NCBI GenBank assembly: GCA_047605605.1
Contig: JASGFG010000045.1
Location: forward strand, 1 to 30,260
Direction of reading: 5' to 3'
DNA length: 30,260 nucleotides
Source: JAATGA01 sp047605605
Lineage (GTDB): Bacteria > Pseudomonadota > Alphaproteobacteria > Rhodobacterales > Rhodobacteraceae
Below are positions 7,306-14,406 of this stretch, piece after piece; position 1 is the first letter of the stretch; each line of letters opens with the position of its first letter. The notes beneath the pieces were generated by a model. The model did not search any database, was not told the origin of the DNA, and saw only the letters and a program-made list of their open reading frames with translations. The position numbers were made by a program, and so were the translations under genes.

Positions 7306-9105
7306 TCAGTTGTCCATCTTCAACGCGGAGATGAACGCCGTCTGCGGGATTTCGACCTTGCCGAACTGGCGCATCTTCTTTTTCCCCTCTTTCTGCTTGT
7401 CGAGGAGCTTGCGTTTGCGCGTGGCGTCGCCGCCATAGCATTTCGCCGTCACGTCCTTGCGCATTGCCGACAGGGTTTCGCGCGCGATGACGCGGCTGCC
7501 GATAGCCGCCTGAATCGGGATCTTGAACATGTGGCGCGGGATCAGCTCTTTCAGCTTTTCCACCATGGCGCGGCCGCGCGCCTCGGCCCGGTCGCGGTGG
7601 ACCATGATCGAGAGCGCATCGACGGGTTCGTCGTTCACAAGAATCGACATTTTCACCATGTGGTCTTCGCGATATTCGCTGATCTGGTAATCGAAGGACG
7701 CATACCCTTGCGTCACCGATTTCAGCCGATCGTAGAAGTCGAACACCACCTCGGCCAGCGGCAGGTCGTATTCCACCATGGCGCGCGGACCAGCATAGGT
7801 CAGGTTCAGCTGGATGCCGCGGCGGTCCTGACACAGCTTCAGGATGTCGCCCAGATAGGTGTCGGGCACCATGATCGTGGCCTTGATCCGCGGTTCCTCG
7901 ATATGGTCGACGTAGGTCAGATCGGGCATGTCGGCGGGGTTGTGCAGGTCGCGCACCTCGCCATCCTTCATATGCAGCTTGAACACGACCGACGGCGCGG
8001 TGGTGATCAGGTCGAGATCATACTCCCGTTCCAGCCGGTCGCGGATCACCTCGAGGTGCAAAAGCCCCAGGAAGCCGCAGCGGAAGCCAAAGCCGAGCGC
8101 GGCCGAGGTTTCCATTTCCGAGCTGAAGGACGCATCGTTCAGCGACAGCTTTTCGATGGCGTCGCGCAGATCCTCGAACTGGGCCGCATCGACCGGGAAG
8201 AGGCCGCAGAACACCACCGGCTGCGCGGGTTTGAAGCCGGGCAGGGGGGTGTCGGTCCCCTTGCGTTCATGGGTGATCGTGTCGCCCACGCGGGTGTCGC
8301 GCACCTGTTTGATCGAGGCGGTGAAAATCCCGATCTCGCCCGGCCCGAGTTCGGCAATATCCACCATCTGCGGTTTCAGGACGGCCAGCTTGTCGATGCC
8401 ATAGACGGCATTCGTCTGCATCATCCGAACGCGGTCGCCCTTTTTGATCACGCCGTCCATGACGCGGATCATCACGACCACGCCCAGATAGGCGTCATAC
8501 CAGCTGTCGACCAGCATCGCCTTCAAGGGCGCGTCGCGGTCGCCCGAGGGCGCGGGCAGGCGGGTCACGATCGCCTCCAGCACATCGGGGATGCCGAGGC
8601 CGGTTTTCGCCGAAATCTCGATGGCGTCCGAGGCGTCGAGGCCGATCACATCCTCGATATTCTCCTTCACCCGGTCGGGGTCTGCGGCGGGCAGGTCGAT
8701 CTTGTTCAGGACCGGCACGATCTCGTGCCCCGCATCCAGCGCCTGATAGACGTTGGCCAGCGTCTGCGCCTCGACCCCCTGGGACGCATCGACCACCAGC
8801 AGCGAGCCTTCGACCGCGCGCATCGACCGGCTGACCTCATAGGCAAAGTCGACGTGGCCGGGGGTGTCGATCAGGTTCAGGATATAGGTGTGCCCGTCTT
8901 TCGCGGGATATTCGATGCGGACGGTGTTCGCCTTGATGGTGATGCCGCGTTCGCGTTCGATGTCCATCGAGTCCAGCAACTGGGCCTTCATGTCGCGTTC
9001 GGCCACCGTTCCCGTCATCTGGATCAGACGGTCGGCAAGGGTGGATTTGCCGTGGTCGATATGCGCCACGATGGAGAAATTGCGGATGAGGGAAAGCTGG
9101 GTCAT
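7306..9105 (-). CDS. lepA: elongation factor 4 (back-translocating GTPase LepA)
   Basis: This is a 599-residue translational GTPase of the usual LepA length. G1 AHIDHGKST is at about 14-22, and RERGITIKA (switch I), DTPGHVDF (G3), NKIDLP (G4) and ISAKTG (G5) follow. The LepA-specific C-terminal domain ends with YGGDATRKRKLLDKQKEGKK and a lysine-rich MRQFGKVEIPQTAF tail. LepA binds stalled or mistranslocated ribosomes and affects initiation or back-translocation; it acts in the cytoplasm, partly membrane-associated. The ATG at 9103-9105 fits the conserved start MTQLSLIRNFSIVAHIDHGK. The gene is monocistronic on the minus strand, with a 263-bp divergent spacer to the small secreted-protein gene. 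Confidence 0.98.
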   Translation of the reverse strand: MTQLSLIRNFSIVAHIDHGKSTLADRLIQMTGTVAERDMKAQLLDSMDIERERGITIKANTVRIEYPAKDGHTYILNLIDTPGHVDFAYEVSRSMRAVEGSLLVVDASQGVEAQTLANVYQALDAGHEIVPVLNKIDLPAADPDRVKENIEDVIGLDASDAIEISAKTGLGIPDVLEAIVTRLPAPSGDRDAPLKAMLVDSWYDAYLGVVVMIRVMDGVIKKGDRVRMMQTNAVYGIDKLAVLKPQMVDIAELGPGEIGIFTASIKQVRDTRVGDTITHERKGTDTPLPGFKPAQPVVFCGLFPVDAAQFEDLRDAIEKLSLNDASFSSEMETSAALGFGFRCGFLGLLHLEVIRDRLEREYDLDLITTAPSVVFKLHMKDGEVRDLHNPADMPDLTYVDHIEEPRIKATIMVPDTYLGDILKLCQDRRGIQLNLTYAGPRAMVEYDLPLAEVVFDFYDRLKSVTQGYASFDYQISEYREDHMVKMSILVNDEPVDALSIMVHRDRAEARGRAMVEKLKELIPRHMFKIPIQAAIGSRVIARETLSAMRKDVTAKCYGGDATRKRKLLDKQKEGKKKMRQFGKVEIPQTAFISALKMDN

Positions 9106-9280
9106 GGGGCGGCATATGAGCAGGAATCACTGGCCGGTCAAGCGGGGCAAGGTGCGGGCCGAGTCGCGCGGCGCACAGATGTGATGCGCGCGCCGCGGCC
9201 ACCCGATCTTGTGGTGGCGCCCCGCCCATGCCGCAGGGGTTGCGAACATCGGCGCAAAAGCGCGCAAACACCTTGCGGCA

Positions 9281-9309
9281 TTGAAAAATCCGCTTCGATT
9301 CGGGATAAT
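9281..9309 (+). promoter_or_regulatory. housekeeping sigma promoter for the 9369 gene
   Basis: TTGAAA (9281-9286) and GATAAT (9304-9309) are separated by exactly 17 nt, a near-consensus sigma-70 promoter and unusually good for this GC-rich genome. The predicted start is near 9316, giving a leader of about 50 nt before the ATG at 9369. The spacer between lepA and this gene holds nothing else I can name. Confidence 0.7.
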
Positions 9310-9368
9310 GCTTCGCATAACAATGACCACGGCAGAGGGGCACCCTGCCGAATGGCGAGAGGCAGGAC

Positions 9369-9683
9369 ATGAAGAAATCCCTCGTGCTGGCGGCGACGGC
9401 CGCCCTGTGTTTCCCGATGTTTTCCGGCGCGGCATCCGCGGGCGGCGCGATTCAAAGCGCCTGTATGCGGTCGGACCGCGGTGCCAGTCCGGCGCTGTGC
9501 GGCTGCATCCAGCAGGTTGCCAACATGACCCTGCGCGGGGCCGATCAGCGGCGGGCGGCGAAATTCTTCCGCGATCCCGATCAGGCGCAAGAGGTCCGCA
9601 TGTCCAAGCGCGACTCGGACAACGAATTCTGGGCGCGCTACAAGGCCTTTGGAGACGCCGCGGAAGCCTATTGCGCGAATTGA
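9369..9683 (+). CDS. small secreted four-cysteine protein of unknown function
   Basis: This 104-residue protein has a Sec signal peptide: the charged start MKK, a hydrophobic core to about 19 and cleavage after FSGAASA (residue 24). The mature part of about 80 residues has cysteines at 32, 44, 46 and 102, including a CGC pair, which suggests two disulfides in the periplasm. The rest is polar and helical (RRAAKFFRDPDQAQEVRMSK). I recognise it only as a conserved-looking hypothetical of this bacterial family and assign no function. The ATG follows GAGAGGCAGG. A strong sigma-70-like promoter lies about 60 bp upstream. The sirtuin gene follows 94 bp later on the same strand and may be co-transcribed, but it has no obvious functional link. 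Confidence 0.8.
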   Translation: MKKSLVLAATAALCFPMFSGAASAGGAIQSACMRSDRGASPALCGCIQQVANMTLRGADQRRAAKFFRDPDQAQEVRMSKRDSDNEFWARYKAFGDAAEAYCAN

Positions 9684-9777
9684 GGCGCGGGCTTCGGGGT
9701 GCAGGCGGCGCGTCATCCCGGCTGGCCGGGCGGTCAGGATGCCGTGCAACCCGCCACGGTGACTGAGAGGGTGCGAC

Positions 9778-10509
9778 ATGCAGGGTTCGACCCCCGGACC
9801 GCTGACGGGAAGCGAGTTCATCGTGATCCTGACCGGCGCGGGCATTTCCGCGGAAAGCGGGCTTGGCACATTCCGCGACAGGGACGGGTTGTGGACGCGC
9901 CATGACCTGAACGATGTCGCGACGCCCGAGGGCTTTGCCCGCAACCCCCGTCTGGTTCATGACTTTTACAACGCCCGCCGCCGGAACAGCCGCGAGGCCC
10001 GGCCGAATGCCGCGCACGAGGCGCTGGTGCGTTTGCAACGGGCATGGAAGGGCGATGTGCTGATCGTCACGCAGAATGTCGACGATCTGCACGAACGCGC
10101 GGGCGCGGGCGCGGTCCTGCACATGCATGGCGCGCTGGAGGGGGCGCTTTGCGCCGGTTGCGGCCACCGCTGGGTGGCGCCGGCGGTGATGGACCCGTCC
10201 GATCCGTGTCCGGCCTGCGGCCAGCCTGCGACCCGGCCGGACATCGTATGGTTCGGGGAAATCCCCTATCACATGGATGAAATCTGGTTCGCCCTGCGTC
10301 AGTGCGACCTTTTCGTTTCCATCGGCACCTCGGGAACCGTCTATCCGGCGGCGGCCTTTGCGCAGGATGCGGGCCGCGCGGGCGCACATTGCATCGAGAT
10401 CAATGCCGAAGCCTCGGCCGTCGCGTCGGATTTCGACGAGGTGCGGATCGGCCCGGCAACCCGCGCGGTGCCCGACTGGGTGGACCAGCTTCTGGCAGGC
10501 CGCGGGTGA
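9778..10509 (+). CDS. cobB: NAD-dependent protein deacylase, sirtuin class III
   Basis: The protein has 243 residues. It removes acyl groups from lysines using NAD+, giving nicotinamide and O-acyl-ADP-ribose. NAD-binding motifs are TGAGISAESGLGTFRD (19-34) and TQNVDDLHERAG (98-109). The catalytic histidine is His117 in LHMHGAL. The zinc site is Cys125/Cys128 and Cys144/Cys147. Tyr64 and Arg67 in HDFYNARRRN match the acyl-binding pair of SIRT5/CobB-type enzymes, so desuccinylase or demalonylase activity is likely besides deacetylation. The short N-terminus lacks the extension of the longer E. coli isoform. The ATG at 9778 follows GAGAGG. In Alphaproteobacteria such enzymes commonly regulate acetyl-CoA synthetase and central metabolism. 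It ends 75 bp before a convergent gene. Confidence 0.93.
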   Translation: MQGSTPGPLTGSEFIVILTGAGISAESGLGTFRDRDGLWTRHDLNDVATPEGFARNPRLVHDFYNARRRNSREARPNAAHEALVRLQRAWKGDVLIVTQNVDDLHERAGAGAVLHMHGALEGALCAGCGHRWVAPAVMDPSDPCPACGQPATRPDIVWFGEIPYHMDEIWFALRQCDLFVSIGTSGTVYPAAAFAQDAGRAGAHCIEINAEASAVASDFDEVRIGPATRAVPDWVDQLLAGRG

Positions 10510-10517
10510 CGCGGTGA

Positions 10518-10539
10518 TTCCCGCCCTGCCGGGCGGGAA
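10518..10539. terminator. intergenic hairpin, probable bidirectional terminator
   Basis: TTCCCGCCC (10518-10526) pairs perfectly with GGGCGGGAA (10531-10539) over 9 bp with a TGCC loop. It lies in the 74-bp gap between the convergent sirtuin and copper-chaperone genes. Weaker outer arms, GCGGTG (10511-10516) and CACCGC (10576-10581), and an inner GGGGGG/CCCCCC hairpin (10561-10576) could extend the fold. There is no long T run, so termination is inferred from place and shape. Confidence 0.6.
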
Positions 10540-10583
10540 GATTGATCTGAGGAGCGGCTCGGGGGGAATGCCCCCCACCGCGG

Positions 10584-11078
10584 TCAGTTGGTGGCGCCGT
10601 GGGTGCCGTGTGCGGAATGATCCTCGGGCGGGGCGCCTTCGCCTGGCTTGACCACCGGCACCTCGACCGTGACCGGACCGAAGGTTTCAAAGGTGAAGGT
10701 CACGGTAAAGCGGTCGCCGGGGCGCAGCTTCTGCTTCAACCCCATCAGCATGACATGATCGCCGCCGCGGGCCAGTTCGTGCTTTTCGCCCTTGGGCACC
10801 AGTATGCCACCTTCGATCGGCGTCATCTGCATGACGCCATTGGCATCGGCCTCGTTGGTGTGCAGTTCGGCCATTTCGGCCGCATCGGTGGAAACCGAGA
10901 CCAGCCGGTCGTCCCCCGGTGAATGGTTCTCGATCCGCAGGAAGATCGCGCCCGATTGCGGGGTGACGGTGGCATAGGCGTCCTTGATCTGCATTCCGCC
11001 GGTGGTATGGGCGGCTGCGGGCAGCGCAAGAGCGATCGCCGCGACGCAGGCGGCACGAAGGGTCTGGAAAAGGGTCAT
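10584..11078 (-). CDS. periplasmic copper chaperone PCu(A)C
   Basis: This 164-residue protein has a Sec signal peptide (about 1-23, ending PAAA-H). The mature domain is the PCu(A)C/DUF461 cupredoxin-like fold, which carries Cu(I) to the CuA centre of cytochrome c oxidase. Its ligand pattern is visible: ELHTNE with His73, GVMQM with Met83 and Met85, and DHVMLMG with His108 and Met110, close to the family's H-X10-M-X21-H-X-M signature. The tail EDHSAHGTHGATN adds extra histidines. The ATG at 11076-11078 begins the signal peptide; the longer open frame upstream is an artefact of the neighbouring gene. The upstream gene is the small CPDC protein 34 bp away, probably in one operon, consistent with copper handling for respiration. 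Confidence 0.92.
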   Translation of the reverse strand: MTLFQTLRAACVAAIALALPAAAHTTGGMQIKDAYATVTPQSGAIFLRIENHSPGDDRLVSVSTDAAEMAELHTNEADANGVMQMTPIEGGILVPKGEKHELARGGDHVMLMGLKQKLRPGDRFTVTFTFETFGPVTVEVPVVKPGEGAPPEDHSAHGTHGATN

Positions 11079-11112
11079 TCGTCCTGTCCTTGAAAGATGT
11101 TGAAGGGTCTGG

Positions 11113-11463
11113 TCAGGACAGGACCGGGGGCGCCCTCGCGGCAGGGGTCGGGGGATGTGCGGGCGCGGCGGGAACCGCCGCCGGCAGGAGCAGCGGGCGA
11201 CCGATCCCGACCGGACGGGGCGGGATATGCGCCGATCCGGGCAGGGTGGCCAGAATGGCCGGCAGGCAGTCGGGGCAGTCGTGCGGCGGCGCCATCGGCT
11301 CGCCCCGGCCATCGAGCCAGAGGGTCTGCATCCCGCCATGGCCCGAACAGAGCACCACCTCCATCGCGCCCACACGCTGAACCCGCGCGGCTGCCGCGAC
11401 GCTGTTGGTCAGCATCAGCGTCAGCGCAAGGAACAGGGCAAGGATCGGGCGCAGCCGGGTCAT
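11113..11463 (-). CDS. small exported CPDC protein, DUF2946-like
   Basis: This 116-residue protein has an N-terminal hydrophobic segment (residues about 5-25, RPILALFLALTLMLTNSVAAA) that acts as a signal or anchor. The mature part contains VLCSGHGGMQTLWLDGRG followed by HDCPDC and a proline-rich tail (about 80-116). The MEVVLCSGHG ... CPxC arrangement resembles the DUF2946 family, whose members sit near copper and TonB-linked genes; the resemblance is from memory. Its Cys, His and Met residues could bind a metal. The ATG at 11461-11463 is preceded by AAGGCGG. It lies just upstream of PCu(A)C in the same direction, so a shared role in copper delivery is likely but not shown. Confidence 0.7.
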   Translation of the reverse strand: MTRLRPILALFLALTLMLTNSVAAAARVQRVGAMEVVLCSGHGGMQTLWLDGRGEPMAPPHDCPDCLPAILATLPGSAHIPPRPVGIGRPLLLPAAVPAAPAHPPTPAARAPPVLS

Positions 11464-11543
11464 GCCGCCTTCTCTAACCCGCGCTTGTCCCGCCCTCAAG
11501 CGCGACAGAGTGAAGCCCCGGTTTCGGGGAATGCGCGGAAATG

Positions 11544-11576
11544 AAAACGCCCGCAACCGGGGCGGCGCGGGCGTTT
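11544..11576 (-). terminator. intrinsic terminator of rpsO
   Basis: On the minus strand, AAACGCCCGC (11576-11567) and GCGGGCGTTT (11554-11545) form a perfect 10-bp stem with a 12-nt loop and end in TTTT. It starts about 20 bp after the rpsO stop codon, the expected place for an S15 terminator. Confidence 0.85.
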
Positions 11577-11598
11577 CCGTGATCTGGCAGGCGCGGCC

Positions 11599-11868
11599 TT
11601 AGCGGCGCAGGCCCAGACGGCCGATCAGCGCGGTATAGCGCGCCTCGTCCTTTTTCTTCAGATAGTCCAGCAGCTTGCGGCGTTGCGCCACCAGCATCAG
11701 CAGGCCACGACGCGAATGGTTGTCATTCTTGTGGCCCTTGAAGTGTTCGGTCAGGGTGGCGATCCGCGACGACAGGATGGCGACCTGAACTTCGGGCGAA
11801 CCGGTGTCGCCTTGTTTCGTCGCGTAGTCCTTGATGAGGCGGGCCTTTTCCTCGACAGTGATCGACAT
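11599..11868 (-). CDS. rpsO: 30S ribosomal protein S15
   Basis: The 89-residue protein is S15 at full family length, a primary binder of 16S rRNA helices 20-22 that also contacts the 50S subunit. The diagnostic blocks GDTGSPEVQVAILSSRI, HFKGHKNDNHSRRGLLMLV and RRKLLDYLKKKD are all present. Two in-frame ATGs lie six bases apart. The AAGGAG abuts the first (11874) but is 6 nt from the second (11868), so 11868 is the start and the protein begins MSITVEEKARLIKDY. In most bacteria rpsO directly follows truB. Here the RTX gene lies between them on the opposite strand, so rpsO must have its own promoter in the 266-bp spacer 11869-12134. Confidence 0.98.
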   Translation of the reverse strand: MSITVEEKARLIKDYATKQGDTGSPEVQVAILSSRIATLTEHFKGHKNDNHSRRGLLMLVAQRRKLLDYLKKKDEARYTALIGRLGLRR

Positions 11869-12134
11869 CGGCATCTCCTTGTTTCAGAAGGGTTGTGGCG
11901 CAAGCCGGGATGTCGTCCAGCAAGGCCGTGGCGGCCGCCATCGCTGGCGGATGCGCGCCTATAGGGGAAATCCCGGCGAAAGGAAAGCCGATTCCCGCAG
12001 CATTAACCAACGCGGCAGAAACCGGGGGCCAAGGGGGCGATTCTCTGGCAGTGTTGAAACCGGCGTTTCCCCTTTTTCTGCAAAGGGTTGCAGGGCGTCA
12101 GGGTTAACGGGGTGTTGACGTTGGGGGTGTGGCG

Positions 12135-13217
12135 ATGTTGGGGCTTCTGGGCATTCTCGGGGCTTTGGCGGCGGGGGTTGCGGCGGATGCCCTGCTGTCC
12201 TCGGCCCTGAAAGCGGGGGACGACGAAGAGGAAGGGCAGGACGACCCGCCCGAGGATGCGGATGAGGGTGGCTCGATCCTCGACTGGACCGATGGCGGCG
12301 CCGTTGACGCGGGTGAGGTTGCGGGCGGAGCGGCTTCGGCCTCGGCAGGCACTGAGGCGCCCGATCCGGCAGAGGAAGGGCAACCTGTTTCCGACGACCT
12401 GCCCGATCCGGTGGACGGGGATATGACGCTGGCGGGGGCCGATGGAGTCGACATCCTGACCGCAGGGGGCGGCAGTGATCTGGTGTCGGGGGGTGCGGGC
12501 GATGACCTGATCGCCGGTCAGGGCGGCGGCGACCTGTTGTCCGGCGATGCGGGCCGGGACGAGGTTCACGGCGGGGCGGGCGCCGATACCGTTCTGGGCG
12601 GCGAGGGCGCCGACACCCTGCAGGGCGAGGAGGGCGACGATACGCTGCACGGCGGGGCGGGGGACGATCTGGCGGCAGGCCACGAAGGCGACGACAGCCT
12701 GACCGGCGGCACGGGCGACGACACGCTGGTTGGCGGGGCCGGCGACGATACCCTGGCGGGAGAGGCGGGCGATGACCGCTTGCAGGGGGGCGATGGCGAC
12801 GATCTGGTCCTGGGCGGAACTGGCGCGGACGAGGTGGATGGCGGCGCAGGCGACGACACGCTCTGGGGCCAGATGCCCGAGACCGGAGAGGATGAGGCGG
12901 ATTTCCTGAACGGGGGGGCGGGGGACGATCACCTGTTCCTTGGTCCCGGCGACTGGGGCAACGGCGGCGAGGGCGATGACACCTTTACCCTCCACGAGAT
13001 CGAGCCGGGCGACAGCCCCGCGACCATCGTGGATTTCGACCATGACCGCGATACGCTGGTCGTGCTTTATGACCCCGGCCAGCATCCCGACCCGGAACTG
13101 TCGCTGGATGCGGATGGTCAGGGCAACGGCACGGTGATGCTGGATGGCGTTCCCGTGGCCATGGTTCAGGGAGGGGCCGGGATGGACCTGTCGTCGGTCC
13201 TGCTGATGGTGGCGTGA
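12135..13217 (+). CDS. RTX (hemolysin-type) calcium-binding repeat protein
   Basis: This 360-residue acidic protein has a short hydrophobic N-terminus (MLGLLGILGALAAGVAADAL), a very acidic linker (about 28-105) and 15 tandem nonapeptides of the GGxGxDxLx type at about 111-245. A further degenerate repeat (GGAGDDHLFLG) and a C-terminal domain without cysteine (ATIVDFDHDRDTLVVLYDPG) follow. RTX repeats fold into a parallel beta-roll when they bind Ca2+ outside the cell, and such proteins usually leave by a type I secretion system. No ABC/HlyD/TolC genes are seen here. No catalytic domain is visible, so a surface or adhesion role is the fair guess. The ATG at 12135 was chosen over a GTG six bases upstream because of the preceding GGGGG. 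It is on the strand opposite to both truB and rpsO. Confidence 0.88.
   Translation: MLGLLGILGALAAGVAADALLSSALKAGDDEEEGQDDPPEDADEGGSILDWTDGGAVDAGEVAGGAASASAGTEAPDPAEEGQPVSDDLPDPVDGDMTLAGADGVDILTAGGGSDLVSGGAGDDLIAGQGGGDLLSGDAGRDEVHGGAGADTVLGGEGADTLQGEEGDDTLHGGAGDDLAAGHEGDDSLTGGTGDDTLVGGAGDDTLAGEAGDDRLQGGDGDDLVLGGTGADEVDGGAGDDTLWGQMPETGEDEADFLNGGAGDDHLFLGPGDWGNGGEGDDTFTLHEIEPGDSPATIVDFDHDRDTLVVLYDPGQHPDPELSLDADGQGNGTVMLDGVPVAMVQGGAGMDLSSVLLMVA
12465..12869 (+). repeat. 27-bp tandem repeat array coding the RTX nonapeptides
   Basis: Fifteen consecutive 27-bp units encode the Ca2+-binding nonapeptides. The units differ at many positions, mostly preserving GGxGxD, so the array is old rather than recently expanded. 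It lies wholly inside the RTX gene and is the likely site of length differences between strains. Confidence 0.8.
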
Positions 13218-13324
13218 ACGGACCTTGTGCCGGGCCGGAACCAGGCTTGCGGGCAAGCTGCTTCACCGACCGGGATCGTCACGCCCAAGGCGCGGGGGGC
13301 GTCGTGCCGCGGCTGGATTACGGA

Positions 13325-14230
13325 TTACAGATTGAACACCCGGCTGGGGTGCAGTTCGCCGCCCCGGTAATGCCCCACGGCCACGGCCCGCCCCTGATGG
13401 CTGGCCCAGGCCTGCGTGCCCCATTCCACGCCGGATGCGATGACCATGCCCGGATTGCCGTTGCGCAGCCGCGCGGCGCCTTCGGGCGTGGCGGGCAGTT
13501 CCGGCAGATCGGCCAGGGCCAGTTCCAGCGGTCGCAGCAGATCGTCCAGCGCCTCGGTCCGGGCCAGCGCCTCGACCTGGTCCGGCGTCACCGCATCGGC
13601 CAGGTCGAAGGGGCCGGACCACATGCGCCGCAACTGTTGCACATGGCCCAGACAGCCGAGCGCCCGGCCCAGATCGCGCGCGATCGACCGCACATAGCCG
13701 CCCTTGCCGCAGACCATCTCCAACTCGACATGATCGGGGTCGGGGCGGGCGACTACGTCCAGCGCATCCACCCACAGCGGGCGGGCGGCCAGCTCCATCA
13801 CCTCGCCCTCGCGCGCCAGGTCATAGGCGCGCTCGCCCTCCACCTTCACGGCGGAAAACTGCGGCGGCACCTGCATGATCTGGCCGCGAAACGCGGGCAG
13901 GGCGGCGGCGATCCGGGCATCCGTGGGCCGCAGGGCAGAGGTCCCGATCACCTCGCCCTCGGCATCGTCGGTGGTGGTGGCCGCGCCGAAGGTGACAGTG
14001 AAGCGATAGCATTTCAGCGCATCGGTGATCAGCGGCACGGTCTTCGTCGCCTCGCCCAGGGCCACGGCCAGAACGCCGGTGGCCGCCGGGTCCAGCGTGC
14101 CCGCATGGCCGGCCTTCTGCGCGCCAAAGGCCCATTTCACCTTGTTCACCACGGCGGTCGAGGTGACGCCCGCCGGCTTGTCGACGATCAGCCAGCCGGA
14201 AACCGCGCGGCCCTTGCGTATGCGTGCCAT
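13325..14230 (-). CDS. truB: tRNA pseudouridine(55) synthase TruB
   Basis: The protein has 301 residues. It converts U55 in the T-loop of most tRNAs to pseudouridine and also acts as a tRNA-folding chaperone. Motif I is GWLIVDKPAGVTST, motif II is GHAGTLDPAATGVL with the catalytic Asp47, and FSAVKVEGERAYDLAREG and KGGYVRSIARDLGRALG follow. The C-terminal extension gives the usual alphaproteobacterial length. The ATG at 14228-14230 has AAGGGGG about 7 nt upstream and matches the short start MARIRKGRAVSGW; the longer open frame upstream is not coding. The gene belongs to the rbfA-truB-rpsO order, but a DUF2233 gene and a 176-bp gap precede it, so it may need its own promoter in that gap. Confidence 0.97.
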   Translation of the reverse strand: MARIRKGRAVSGWLIVDKPAGVTSTAVVNKVKWAFGAQKAGHAGTLDPAATGVLAVALGEATKTVPLITDALKCYRFTVTFGAATTTDDAEGEVIGTSALRPTDARIAAALPAFRGQIMQVPPQFSAVKVEGERAYDLAREGEVMELAARPLWVDALDVVARPDPDHVELEMVCGKGGYVRSIARDLGRALGCLGHVQQLRRMWSGPFDLADAVTPDQVEALARTEALDDLLRPLELALADLPELPATPEGAARLRNGNPGMVIASGVEWGTQAWASHQGRAVAVGHYRGGELHPSRVFNL

Positions 14231-14311
14231 GGATGCCCCCTTGCAGAAGCCCCGCCTGCTAGCCCCGACCGCGTGCCGCGTCAACCGCGCAAGGCGCCGG
14301 GACTTCCCTTC

Positions 14312-14376
14312 CCCCCCTCTTTCTGGACCCAAATATCCTGCGGGGTGGTCCGGAGGGGTGCAAAACCCCTCCGGGG
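14312..14376 (-). repeat. GGATATTT intergenic element, copy B (65 bp)
   Basis: Every base from 14312 to 14376, read on the minus strand, equals 24777-24841 on the plus strand. The element begins with a 9-bp hairpin, CCGGAGGGG and CCCCTCCGG around TTTTGCA (plus-strand span 14350-14374). It continues with GGACC...GGTCC arms around the GCAGGATATTTG core and ends in AGAAAGAGGGGG. It lies about 30 bp after the stop of the DUF2233 gene, reading in the same direction, and before truB. The hairpin could end the DUF2233 transcript, but the conserved part extends well beyond it. Confidence 0.85.
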
Positions 14377-14406
14377 CCGGGCAAAGGGCGAAACGCCCGC
14401 CGGAAC

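Noticed and set aside
9117..9185. 22-codon open frame MSRNHWPVKRGKVRAESRGA... just upstream of lepA
   Set aside because: Too short, no good ribosome-binding site, and it lies in the lepA upstream region on the opposite strand. Nothing distinguishes it from chance.
12003..13256. Minus-strand open frame opposite the RTX gene, with a repetitive sequence
   Set aside because: Its repeats merely mirror the 27-bp units of the RTX array, and it has no start signal.
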